Shown here: piece by piece, positions 7,906 through 15,218 of the stretch
How the letters are laid out: each line of letters starts with the position of its first letter
How positions within the stretch are numbered: position 1 is the first letter of the stretch
NCBI GenBank assembly: GCA_016286385.1
Contig: JAEESO010000022.1
Location: 1-39,759 of the forward strand
Direction of reading: 5' to 3'
DNA length: 39,759 nucleotides
Source of the DNA: Bacteroidales bacterium
GTDB lineage: Bacteria; Bacteroidota; Bacteroidia; Bacteroidales; UBA932
Made by a program: the position numbers and the translations under genes
Notes under the pieces: model-generated
The model's database searches: none
What the model was told of the DNA's origin: nothing
The model's input: the letters and a program-made list of their open reading frames with translations, nothing else

Positions 7906-7977
7906 GGACGATCGGATTCGAACCGATGACCTCTTCAATGTGACTGAAGCGCTCTAAACCAGCTGAGCTACGCCCCT
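7903..7977 (-). tRNA. tRNA-Val(CAC)
   Basis: The minus strand folds into a cloverleaf: acceptor AGGGGCG/CGTCCCT with one G-T pair, D arm GCTC...GAGC, anticodon stem CTTCA/TGAAG with loop GTCACAT (anticodon CAC, reading GTG), T arm ATCGG-TTCGAAT-CCGAT, and discriminator A. CCA is not encoded. It has its own promoter (7989-8019) and terminator (7867-7899), and its 3' end overlaps the stop codon of the plus-strand regulator gene. Confidence 0.95.
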
Positions 7978-7988
7978 GTTGGGGAATG

Positions 7989-8019
7989 CAAAGGTAGCAT
8001 CTTTTTTGAAAACGGCAAA
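7989..8019 (-). promoter_or_regulatory. Promoter of tRNA-Val
   Basis: On the minus strand TTTG (8019-8016), 19 bases of spacer, then TACCTTTG (7996-7989). This is a near-perfect Bacteroidetes promoter, ending about 11 bases before the tRNA 5' end. Confidence 0.75.
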
Positions 8020-8036
8020 ATTTAATTACAATTTCT

Positions 8037-8044
8037 TACCTTTG
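8037..8044 (+). promoter_or_regulatory. -7 promoter box of the CE7 esterase gene
   Basis: TACCTTTG matches TAnnTTTG. It is followed by an 18-base stretch carrying AAAAGGAAGA, a plausible ribosome binding site, and then the ATG at 8063. The -33 region is weak. Confidence 0.6.
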
Positions 8045-8062
8045 TATGTAAAAGGAAGATTT

Positions 8063-9292
8063 ATGAAAAGGTACTTACTTGGCGCAGCGGTTCTTGTTCT
8101 TGCTGCATGCTCTGCAAACGTAAAGAAAGCCACAGGTTATTCGGATCCTGATCTTGGATGGCTTTTCCTTGAGAAGGGCCCTTATACCCTGAACACCAAG
8201 GTGCAGGCCGTACCCGGCCCGGCAACATTCCAGCTGGTTACTGACGTTTCCCTTATGGCCGATGTCCCGGACGTGGTTCTGGAGACATCCTTGGAGATAG
8301 CCCCCGATAGCACCATTTCCGTTGCCCTGGGCGCCCTGGAGCCCGGTTTCTATGAGGTGAGGCTGAGGGACAGCGTGAGGTTCAATATCGGCATAAGGCC
8401 GGACGATGTTATAAGCGCTCCGGATGCCCCGGAGGACTTTGACGCCTTCTGGGAAAGCACTCTGGCGAAGTTGGATGAGATTCCGCTTGAGCCCGTTTTC
8501 AAGGAAATGCCGGAATACTCCAACGATGTAAGGACCTGCTATGAAGTTACTTATGATTCCTTTGGCGGAGCAAAGGCCGGTGGTATAATTTCCGTCCCCA
8601 ACGCTCCCGGCAAATACCCCGTTTTCATTCAGTATATGGGCTACGGAGCGTATCCTTTCTACTTCGATCCATCGGCCTCTCCAGATAGGATTGACTTCCT
8701 TGTGAGCGTGCGTGAGCAGGGCATCTTCCGTGACCCCGGTGAGCGCTGGATAGACAAGGGCATCACTTCCAAGGAAGAGTTCTACTACAGGGGCGCCTTC
8801 TGCGACGTAAAGCGTGCCGTGGATTTTGTGTGCACCCTTGACAAGGCCGATGTTTCCCGCATCGCCGCCATGGGAGAAAGCCAGGGAGGCGCATTCACCG
8901 TGATTGCCGCAGCGCTTGACAGCCGTATCAAGGTAGCCTGCCCCGCAGTGCCGTTCCTTGGGGATTATCCGGATTACGCCCGCATAGTGTGGTGGCCAGT
9001 GCATGAGGTACTTGAATCGGCCGATGCCGCCGGCATTCCCCGTGAAGATATCTTTGCCCTTCTCCGTTACTTTGACGTCAAGAACTTTGCGCCCCGCGTA
9101 ACCTGCCCGGTGTATATGGCCTTCGGCCTGCAGGATCCCACCTGCCCGCCGCACACCAATTTCTCAATTTATAATAACCTGGGTTCCAAGGAGAAGCACT
9201 ACTTCTGCGTACCCACCTGCGGTCACGCCATGTGGCTGGAACCCGCCTGGCCGCCCGTCAGGGATGCCTTCATTTCCGAGAAGCTGAATTAA
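8063..9292 (+). CDS. Acetyl xylan esterase / cephalosporin-C deacetylase family (CE7) lipoprotein, 409 aa
   Basis: A signal peptide with lipobox (LVLAACS) predicts a lipoprotein. An N-terminal beta domain of ~110 residues precedes an AXE1-type alpha/beta hydrolase domain: DAPEDFDAFWESTLAKL, then YDSFGGAKAGGIISVP. The nucleophile elbow is GESQGG (Ser near residue 272), with a likely acid Asp in FGLQDPTCPP (~358) and His in TCGHAM (~388). This is the serine triad of CE7 enzymes, which remove acetyl groups from xylan or other acetylated sugars. Acetyl-ester hydrolysis in the periplasm or at the surface is therefore the likely role; the substrate is not shown. The start at 8063 is set by the signal peptide and the AGGA-like site upstream. 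It stands as a single gene between two tRNA genes. Confidence 0.88.
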   Translation: MKRYLLGAAVLVLAACSANVKKATGYSDPDLGWLFLEKGPYTLNTKVQAVPGPATFQLVTDVSLMADVPDVVLETSLEIAPDSTISVALGALEPGFYEVRLRDSVRFNIGIRPDDVISAPDAPEDFDAFWESTLAKLDEIPLEPVFKEMPEYSNDVRTCYEVTYDSFGGAKAGGIISVPNAPGKYPVFIQYMGYGAYPFYFDPSASPDRIDFLVSVREQGIFRDPGERWIDKGITSKEEFYYRGAFCDVKRAVDFVCTLDKADVSRIAAMGESQGGAFTVIAAALDSRIKVACPAVPFLGDYPDYARIVWWPVHEVLESADAAGIPREDIFALLRYFDVKNFAPRVTCPVYMAFGLQDPTCPPHTNFSIYNNLGSKEKHYFCVPTCGHAMWLEPAWPPVRDAFISEKLN

Positions 9293-9341
9293 GGTTTGGC
9301 CAATTTAGTGGACTGATTAGAAGAAAGATGAAAAAAATTAG

Positions 9342-9349
9342 TATCTTTG
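9342..9349 (+). promoter_or_regulatory. -7 promoter box of tRNA-Ser
   Basis: TATCTTTG lies about 12 bases before the tRNA-Ser 5' end. No separate promoter is visible for the gtrA-like gene, so this one probably serves both. Confidence 0.6.
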
Positions 9350-9361
9350 CAGTCCCCAACC

Positions 9362-9448
9362 GGTGAGTTGTCCGAGTGGTTGAAGGAGCCTGCCTCGAAA
9401 ACAGGTTTGCGTGCGAGCGCAACGGGGGTTCGAATCCCTCACTCACCG
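9362..9448 (+). tRNA. tRNA-Ser(CGA)
   Basis: Acceptor GGTGAGT/ACTCACC with discriminator G, an anticodon loop CTCGAAA (anticodon CGA, reading TCG), a long variable arm (TGCGTGCGAGCGCA) and T arm GGGGG-TTCGAAT-CCCTC identify a type II serine tRNA. CCA is not encoded. The next gene starts only four bases after the 3' end. Confidence 0.95.
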
Positions 9449-9452
9449 CAAG

Positions 9453-9857
9453 ATGAATGAAACCTGGCGTTTTGTAAAGTTCGTGCTTCTTTCTATAAGC
9501 GCGGGCATTATAGAGATGGGCAGCTTTGCGCTGCTGAATGAGCTTCTGGACTGGCCATATTGGCCGTCATATCTGATAGCACTCATTCTAAGTGTTCTGT
9601 GGAACTTTACCCTCAACCGAAAATTCACCTTCAGAAGTAACGCAAACGTGCCCAGGGCAATGTTCCTGGTGTTTGTGTATTACCTGATTTTCACCCCTCT
9701 TTCCACCTGGGGCGGTAACTATCTGGCCGAGGACCTTGGCTGGAACGAATACCTTGTAACCTTCATCAACATGTTCATCAACCTTATCACGGAGTTCCTG
9801 TGGCAGAGGTTCGTGGTTTACAAGGATCAGGTGGATAACGCCGTCAAAGCAGAATAA
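9453..9857 (+). CDS. GtrA-family membrane protein, 134 aa
   Basis: A small protein with four predicted transmembrane helices: FVKFVLLSISAGIIEMGSFA, WPSYLIALILSVLWNFTLN, a third around AMFLVFVYYLIFTPLSTW, and a fourth near YLVTFINMFINLITEFLW. The motif WNFTLNRKFTF between helices 2 and 3, and the C-terminal pattern WQRFVVYK, are characteristic of GtrA-like proteins. These are thought to move or support undecaprenyl-linked sugars for polysaccharide or glycan modification. The ATG at 9453 lies four bases after tRNA-Ser, so translation requires a leaderless or processed transcript. The 3' end overlaps the convergent epimerase gene by 14 bases. Family assignment is good; the glycan partner is unknown. 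Confidence 0.88.
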   Translation: MNETWRFVKFVLLSISAGIIEMGSFALLNELLDWPYWPSYLIALILSVLWNFTLNRKFTFRSNANVPRAMFLVFVYYLIFTPLSTWGGNYLAEDLGWNEYLVTFINMFINLITEFLWQRFVVYKDQVDNAVKAE

Positions 9858-10962
9858 CACCTATTCCGGGGCGGTCGGGGAGGGATAATCGGCCATCAAT
9901 TACCTTCACCCCGTCAAAGCGGTCGTTGGAGATGAGAAGGTTGCCGTCAAGGTCGGCAAAATCCACGTACGGAGAGAACTGCGCGGCGGCGGATATGCCG
10001 CAGGAGGTTTCCGTCATGCATCCAACCATCACCTTCATCCCAAGGGCGCGGGCCATCTGGGCCATACGCCAGCCTTCCCGCATTCCTGTGCACTTCATAA
10101 GCTTGATATTGATGCCGGAATAGGCCCCCTGGATGGAGGGGATATCGGAGAGTCTCTGGATGCTTTCATCGGCAAAGATGGGGAGGGGACTGCGCTCAGT
10201 GAGCCAGGCGTTGTCCTCTATCCGTTCCTTGGCCATTGGCTGCTCCACCATCACTACTCCCTGCTCCTGGAGCCAGAAGATCTCGTCAAGGGCTTTCTCC
10301 CTGTCTTTCCAGCCCTGATTGGCGTCTACGGCAAGGGGCACGTTGGTGACGGAGCGGATGGCGCGTATCATTTCTTCGTCCGTGTCCAAGCCCACCTTCA
10401 CTTTCAGGATATTGAACTTGCCTGCGGCTTCAAGAGTTTTCTCCCGTACGACTTCCTCAGTATCAATGCCGATAGTAAACGTTGTGGAAGGCGCCTTACC
10501 GGGATCAAGGCCCCAGATGCGGTACCAGGGCTCTCCGATGAGTTTTCCAACCAGGTCATGAAGAGCGATGTCCACGGCGGCCTTGGCGGCCGAATCTCCG
10601 GGGGAGAGGCTGTCTATGTAGGAGAGGATGTCTTCAATCCTGAATGGGTCATTGAACTGGCTAAGGTCCACCTTGTCAAGGAACCGGCACACGGATTCCA
10701 CGCTCTGGCCAAGGTAAGGCGGCATGGATGCCTCTCCGTAGCCGGTTACGCCCTCCCAGGAGATTTCCACCTGGACATCTGGGGTGACAGTGCGGCTGTA
10801 GGAAGCCACTGTAAAGGTGTGCCTCAGTTGAAGCTCATACGGGAAGAACTTCATTGTGAGGGGGCCTCCGGAACGGCGGGGCGTAAAGCCCTTGCAGCCT
10901 ATGAGGGATGCTCCTGCTGCAGCCAGGGCGGCGGTTTTAAGGAAATCACGCCTATTCTGCAT
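9844..10962 (-). CDS. Dipeptide epimerase (L-Ala-D/L-Glu epimerase family), Tat-exported lipoprotein, 372 aa
   Basis: This is an enolase-superfamily (mandelate racemase subgroup) enzyme. The family's landmarks are in order: the KxK catalytic lysine motif LKVKVG, metal ligands in VDANQGW, EQP and ADES, and the second catalytic lysine in INIKLMKC. Such enzymes interconvert L-Ala-D-Glu and L-Ala-L-Glu released from peptidoglycan. Unusually, the N-terminus is a twin-arginine signal (NRRDFLK) followed by a lipobox (ASLIGC), so the enzyme should be folded and then exported as a lipoprotein. The start at 10962 gives exactly this signal and overlaps the upstream NlpC/P60 gene by 11 bases. The pairing with a YkfC-like peptidase supports a murein peptide role. 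Substrate is inferred. Confidence 0.87.
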   Translation of the reverse strand: MQNRRDFLKTAALAAAGASLIGCKGFTPRRSGGPLTMKFFPYELQLRHTFTVASYSRTVTPDVQVEISWEGVTGYGEASMPPYLGQSVESVCRFLDKVDLSQFNDPFRIEDILSYIDSLSPGDSAAKAAVDIALHDLVGKLIGEPWYRIWGLDPGKAPSTTFTIGIDTEEVVREKTLEAAGKFNILKVKVGLDTDEEMIRAIRSVTNVPLAVDANQGWKDREKALDEIFWLQEQGVVMVEQPMAKERIEDNAWLTERSPLPIFADESIQRLSDIPSIQGAYSGINIKLMKCTGMREGWRMAQMARALGMKVMVGCMTETSCGISAAAQFSPYVDFADLDGNLLISNDRFDGVKVIDGRLSLPDRPGIGVILL

Positions 10963-11905
10963 AGAAGGGAGTCGTGAGAGTGGTTGTGATATCCGGCATC
11001 TGGTCCACGTAGGGGAGTATGCGGCCGCCAAAAAGGTAGCGGTCCGTATTGTAGGAGTCATACTCCGGATCCCTTGGATTAAAACTTCCAATCTTTACAT
11101 AACCAAGTGAGTGGATGAACTTTCCGTCTCCAAGGTAGAATCCCACATGAGACACGCGGGGCCTTCCGTTATCCCTTCTTGAACCAAAGAATACAAGGTC
11201 TCCGGGCTGGAGGGCGTCCCTGTCTTCGATGGTCTCCCCAACCTTGCTCTGGGGGCCGGCGTCACGCGGAATGATAATGTCGTGCATGAAGAGGACGGTC
11301 CTTACGTATCCGCTGCAGTCCATCCCCTTTGGGGACATTCCAGCCCAGATGTAGGGGAATCCCAGCATGCTCTTTGCCGTTGCAAGGACTGCTTCCGGAC
11401 TCTGGTCCAGTTTCATCCTCCATTCCCTCTCTACCATTGCCACTTTACGCTGAACCCATCCCTGGCGGCCGTCAGGGAACTCAACCTTGAGCCATGCGCC
11501 GCGCTTTTTGATGAGTTTGAGCCTGTCTCCGGCCACAACATCAGATATGGTTGCGCTGCGGGTGGATGATTTTGCGTACACAACTCCCTGAAGAGCTGTC
11601 ACAACAGCCTTTGGGGCTGCATTCCAGGCGTGGTACTCATCAAATGACATACGCGTAATGGCTGCGTAATGCACCCATCCGGAATAATCGTCGGGGGTGT
11701 CTATCTCCGGCCAGGGGTAAGGCTTGGAGTCGCTGTTTCCAATGATATGGACGGGCGTTCCAAGAAGGGCCTGGGACACCATTTCGGCATCAAAATCCGG
11801 GGTGCTGCGAAGGTTGCATACGGAGATGTTCACAACTCCGTATTCCTGGGCTCCTAGGCTTAAGAATACTAATAGTGCGAAGACGGAAAGGATGGCTTTT
11901 TTCAT
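10952..11905 (-). CDS. Secreted NlpC/P60 endopeptidase with SH3 domains (YkfC-like), 317 aa
   Basis: A signal peptide (MKKAILSVFALLVFLSLGAQ) is followed by two bacterial SH3-like domains (~25-85 and ~98-155, the second with GAWLKVEFPDGRQGWV) and a C-terminal NlpC/P60 domain. The catalytic Cys is in KGMDCSGYV (Cys197), with His253 in RVSHVGFYLG and a third residue His265. Homologous Bacteroides enzymes are gamma-D-glutamyl-diamino acid peptidases that trim murein peptides bearing a free N-terminal L-Ala. The gene start overlaps the stop of the GH3 gene (ATGA), and its end overlaps the epimerase gene. The three are clearly one transcript, and the peptidase could feed L-Ala-D-Glu to the epimerase. 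Confidence 0.9.
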   Translation of the reverse strand: MKKAILSVFALLVFLSLGAQEYGVVNISVCNLRSTPDFDAEMVSQALLGTPVHIIGNSDSKPYPWPEIDTPDDYSGWVHYAAITRMSFDEYHAWNAAPKAVVTALQGVVYAKSSTRSATISDVVAGDRLKLIKKRGAWLKVEFPDGRQGWVQRKVAMVEREWRMKLDQSPEAVLATAKSMLGFPYIWAGMSPKGMDCSGYVRTVLFMHDIIIPRDAGPQSKVGETIEDRDALQPGDLVFFGSRRDNGRPRVSHVGFYLGDGKFIHSLGYVKIGSFNPRDPEYDSYNTDRYLFGGRILPYVDQMPDITTTLTTPFYAE

Positions 11906-13419
11906 ATATTCAGTTTGATAAGCTCTTCAATATATTTACGGTTGCTGGAAAGGCGCGGAATCTTATGCTGCCCGCCAAGTTTACCCTTTGAATCCAGCCA
12001 GTCGTAGAACAGGCCGGGGCGTGCCTTGATCATCTCCAGGCGCCCTCCGCCGGTCCTATGACGGAAATGCTCATAGTCTATGTCGTCCTCCTGGAGCTGA
12101 GTGTCCAGGGTATCGGCAAACGCCTCAATATCGGCTGGTTCCTCCGTGAATTCCACCAGCCACTGATGGTAGCCGCTGCTGGTCCTGTCCTGAAGGAAAA
12201 CCGGCGCAACGGTGAATTCCTTCGCCTTTGCCCCGCACTTTTTACAGGCGGCCTCCATTGCTTTTTCCGCCTGCTGCACGGAGAGGTCCTCGCCCCAGAG
12301 GTTTATGTTCTGGTGGGTCCTTCCCACTATCATAAAGCGGTACGGCTCCCTGCCGGTAAAGCGCACCACGTCTCCCATATCGTAGCGCCATAGGCCGGAG
12401 GACGTGGAAACAAGGATGGCATAGTCCACGCCTGTCTCCGTCTTCCACACCGGAACGGCGTATTGCTCCGGCTTGCCGTACACATTCATCGGCACAAATT
12501 CATAGAAATTTGCGTAATCCAGCATGAGGGTCATGGATGGATCGGCCATATTTGTCTGTACGCCGAAGAAGCCCTCGGAGGCGTTGTAATTCTCTATATA
12601 GTGCATCTTTCCGGAGGGGAATAGCGCCTCTAATTTGTGCCGATATGGCACCAGGGACATCCCTCCGTGGGCAAAGAGCTCCATGTTGGGCCAGAGTTCT
12701 TCGGCCGATTTCACGCCGGCCTTCTGCATTGCCATCTCCAGCACCATGATGTTCCAGGTGGGCTGGCCGCTGAACGCCACAAGGTTTTTCCGGCGGATGA
12801 AATCCGTGATTACGTCATATTTGGCGTGGATATCCTCCATCTGCGCCACTTTGAGAGGTGGCACCAGGCGAAGGATCTTCCTGTAGAAAGAAGGCGTTGC
12901 CGCAGCCATTATGGCCGATATATCCCCAACCTTGATCTTTCCCTTTGTGTATTTGGGGTTGAACCCGCCGGAGAGTATCATGGAATACCCGCTGCCAACA
13001 TGGGATTCCCGGTTCTGATCCAGGTAGGTTGCCGTGACGTCACGCCCGCCGCGGAGGTGGCTGTGGCTGAGCCCGTGCTTTGAGACGGGGATGAATTTCA
13101 CGGTGTCCGAGGTGGTGCCGGAAGAAGTTGCAAAATGCGTCACACGCCCCTTCCAGAGCACATCCGGCGTGCCTTCCATCATCCTGGTTATGTATGGCTT
13201 ATGGGATGAATAGTTGCCGATAGGAACCCTGGCGGCGAAGTCTTCATAGGATTTAATCTCTCCGTAGCCGTGCTCCCGGCCCCACTGAGTATTGCGGGCA
13301 TCATGCACAAGCATCTTAAGAGTGCGGCGCTGGATGGCGTCACCCTCTTCGGCATACTTTTTTATTGCCCGTACCCTGTAATGAAGGATCAGCCTTGCCA
13401 GGGTGGAGAGAAGATCCAT
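11902..13419 (-). CDS. GH3 auxin-responsive promoter family protein (acyl-adenylate-forming), 505 aa
   Basis: Full-length match in character to the GH3 family (PF03321). There is an N-terminal helical segment with DARNTQWGREHGY, the nucleotide-binding motif FATSSGTTSDTVKFIPVS, a middle region YNASEGFFGVQ, and a later motif LWRYDMGDVVRFTGREP followed by FMIVGRTHQNINLWGEDL. Plant GH3 enzymes adenylate acyl acids and join them to amino acids. The role of the bacterial relatives is not established. Here the gene lies three bases after the N-acyltransferase gene and overlaps the peptidase gene, so a role joining an acyl group to an amino acid or amine in the same lipid pathway is plausible but unproven. 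No signal peptide; cytoplasmic. Confidence 0.85.
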   Translation of the reverse strand: MDLLSTLARLILHYRVRAIKKYAEEGDAIQRRTLKMLVHDARNTQWGREHGYGEIKSYEDFAARVPIGNYSSHKPYITRMMEGTPDVLWKGRVTHFATSSGTTSDTVKFIPVSKHGLSHSHLRGGRDVTATYLDQNRESHVGSGYSMILSGGFNPKYTKGKIKVGDISAIMAAATPSFYRKILRLVPPLKVAQMEDIHAKYDVITDFIRRKNLVAFSGQPTWNIMVLEMAMQKAGVKSAEELWPNMELFAHGGMSLVPYRHKLEALFPSGKMHYIENYNASEGFFGVQTNMADPSMTLMLDYANFYEFVPMNVYGKPEQYAVPVWKTETGVDYAILVSTSSGLWRYDMGDVVRFTGREPYRFMIVGRTHQNINLWGEDLSVQQAEKAMEAACKKCGAKAKEFTVAPVFLQDRTSSGYHQWLVEFTEEPADIEAFADTLDTQLQEDDIDYEHFRHRTGGGRLEMIKARPGLFYDWLDSKGKLGGQHKIPRLSSNRKYIEELIKLNI

Positions 13420-13422
13420 AGG

Positions 13423-14328
13423 CTATTTGAAGTAAAGCGCCCAGCGTTCCTTGTCAAGATCCGGCAGGTGCACCATGATGCCCATCTCTATCACACCCCC
13501 GAATTCATCGTTGACCATGGCGCCGTAGTAGCGCATGGTGGTGGTGAGGTTCATGTAGGACTTGAGGATGGGAGGAAGGTACATCTTCCTCTGGATGAAG
13601 AAGGATATGAGGGCGCGGAAATTTGCACGGAATTCCTTGGCGGAGAACAGTTTCCTGGCTTCCTTTGCCGGGGCGGCTACATAAGGGATTTTGGGCACAA
13701 TATCGTCTCCCTTGTAGCAGTGCTTCTTCATGAATGAAGTGACCAGCGAGAATGCCTCCTGGGGATAATCCTGATAGAAAGTGACCTTCCCGAATACATC
13801 TGTCATTCCGCCATCCCTTGCCACCACGCAGATACCCTTGAACAGGCAGTCCAGGATAAAGATGCTCTTCCTGGCCGATGAGTTCCTCTGCTGATCCTCC
13901 ACTATGTATGAGCGGCTCAGTTCCATTGTGTGGGGCATGTCCTCCTTCATGAATTTCTCCGAGAAACGGAAAAGATGCGCGGCCGGAATGAGGGGCTGGC
14001 CGTCACCATCCACTTTCATATCGTAGCCGTAGACAATGCGGTAACCGCCGCAGATGCACTCATCCTCCGCGTCCCAGATGACAAGCTGCTTTACCTTGAA
14101 GGAAGGGTCTGTGTCGAAGGGCTCCAGGTCACAGGCCATGCCGGTGCCGGCGCCGCCCTTGCGGAAGGCTATCTCCCTTAATCGGCCCACTTCCCTTAAT
14201 ATATTTGGGAAAGAGGAATCTATGCAGTAGACCTTTATGCTGCCGCGGGATGCTTCCGTGAGCTCCGGGGCGCGGCTGAACTCCTCTTTTAGGAGGCCTA
14301 TGTCTACGGGATCAATGATGGGTTCCAT
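13423..14328 (-). CDS. glsB: GNAT-type N-acyltransferase, GlsB/OlsB-like (hemolysin-like PF13444), 301 aa
   Basis: The fold region runs from ~30 to ~200: REVGRLREIAFRKGGAGTGMACDLEPFDTD, then IWDAEDECICGGYRIVYG, and LSRSYIVEDQQRNSSARKSIFIL, the pattern of the OlsB/hemolysin-type acyl-ACP N-acyltransferases. In Bacteroides a pair of such genes (N-acyltransferase plus a PlsC-type O-acyltransferase) makes glycine lipids. The neighbour upstream here is exactly such an O-acyltransferase, separated by six bases. It should therefore catalyse 3-hydroxyacyl transfer from ACP to the amino group of glycine or ornithine. The amino acid substrate cannot be read from the sequence. The symbol is by analogy to the Bacteroides pair. 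Confidence 0.75.
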   Translation of the reverse strand: MEPIIDPVDIGLLKEEFSRAPELTEASRGSIKVYCIDSSFPNILREVGRLREIAFRKGGAGTGMACDLEPFDTDPSFKVKQLVIWDAEDECICGGYRIVYGYDMKVDGDGQPLIPAAHLFRFSEKFMKEDMPHTMELSRSYIVEDQQRNSSARKSIFILDCLFKGICVVARDGGMTDVFGKVTFYQDYPQEAFSLVTSFMKKHCYKGDDIVPKIPYVAAPAKEARKLFSAKEFRANFRALISFFIQRKMYLPPILKSYMNLTTTMRYYGAMVNDEFGGVIEMGIMVHLPDLDKERWALYFK

Positions 14329-14334
14329 TTTGGT

Positions 14335-15156
14335 TTAGTCTTGTTTTAGTGCGTACACTTGCTCCCTTACGTATTGCGCCCACTGGGTGTCCGATTGTTC
14401 AGAGGTAAAGGTTTGCCAGGGGATAGGTTTTCCTATGACCATCTTGAAATGCTGCCCGCGGTAGCCAAATAGTTCGTCCGGAAGGGTGAACATCTCAAGG
14501 TTCAGTTTTATCTTGAAAAACTTGCGGAAAGCCGCAATGCGGTAGAAGCGCTTTGAGTTCTGACCTGAGAACCATACGGGGATAATGTCCCTTTTGGTCT
14601 CACGGCTTTTGGTGATGAAGGTTTTCTTCCATTCAAGGTCCTGGACAATGCCGTCAACCTTCCTGGAGCATACTCCGGCAGGGAAAAACAGAACCTGGCG
14701 GTCACTGTGGAAGGCGTCGTTAAGAAGCCCCGCAAGTTCCCTTGCCTGGGCGCCCATCTTGTTCACGGGGATGAGGTAATTGGCAAGCTGCTTGAGGTTG
14801 AGGAGGAAGCTGTTGGCAGGGGTGATAACCTTGTCATTATACTTCCTTGCCAGGAATCCAAGCTCAACTCCGGCATCGGCCCCGCCAAGCGGATGGTTGG
14901 AGGCAAAGGTGAAAAGGCCCTCTTCGGGGATATTCTCCTTGCCGATAATGTCAACCGTTACGTCAAGGTCCTCAAAGAAGCAGTCCACAAAGTCTGCGCC
15001 CACCTTTCCCTTACGGAAATTGCGGTTGAAATCTTCCTCGTGGATGAACTTACGGAGGAAACTCATCACAGGCCGCGGCAGCAGTTTGCCGTGGTTTACT
15101 TTTCTCACAACAGCATCCGTGTCTATGAGAATGCTTTGGTTCTGGGGCATTTCCAT
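14335..15156 (-). CDS. glsA: PlsC-like O-acyltransferase, GlsA/OlsA-like, 273 aa
   Basis: The lysophospholipid acyltransferase motif is SNHPLGGADAG (His/Asp catalytic pair), followed further on by the substrate-binding motif FFPAGVCSRK and by IIPVWFSGQN. The N-terminal region (LPRPVMSFLRKFIHEEDFN) resembles the Bacteroides type rather than E. coli PlsC. It probably esterifies the 3-hydroxyl of the N-acyl amino acid formed by the next gene. An upstream in-frame ATG at 15183 lies inside the pnp terminator, so I place the start at 15156; a further ATG follows at 15150. The -7 box at 15162-15169 leaves almost no leader. It is the first gene of the five-gene operon ending at 9844. Confidence 0.78.
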   Translation of the reverse strand: MEMPQNQSILIDTDAVVRKVNHGKLLPRPVMSFLRKFIHEEDFNRNFRKGKVGADFVDCFFEDLDVTVDIIGKENIPEEGLFTFASNHPLGGADAGVELGFLARKYNDKVITPANSFLLNLKQLANYLIPVNKMGAQARELAGLLNDAFHSDRQVLFFPAGVCSRKVDGIVQDLEWKKTFITKSRETKRDIIPVWFSGQNSKRFYRIAAFRKFFKIKLNLEMFTLPDELFGYRGQHFKMVIGKPIPWQTFTSEQSDTQWAQYVREQVYALKQD

Positions 15157-15161
15157 ATCCA

Positions 15162-15169
15162 CAAAGATA
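15162..15169 (-). promoter_or_regulatory. -7 box for the acyltransferase/GH3/peptidase/epimerase operon
   Basis: On the minus strand TATCTTTG ends six bases before the ATG at 15156. It lies directly after the pnp terminator T-run, so transcription restarts at once. The leader would be a few bases at most. Confidence 0.55.
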
Positions 15170-15171
15170 AT

Positions 15172-15202
15172 AAAAAAAGACATCCACCGGATGTCTTTTT
15201 TT
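15172..15202 (-). terminator. Intrinsic terminator after pnp
   Basis: GACATCC/GGATGTC hairpin with a 3-base loop, flanked by A7 and T7 runs. On the minus strand it follows the pnp stop by 16 bases and ends in T7. The symmetry could make it bidirectional. Confidence 0.9.
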
Positions 15203-15218
15203 ACTAATTGATTAAGAT

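Noticed and set aside
8075..9154. 359-codon open frame antisense to the CE7 esterase
   Set aside because: The esterase on the plus strand has a signal peptide and full catalytic triad; the antisense frame has no recognisable motif.
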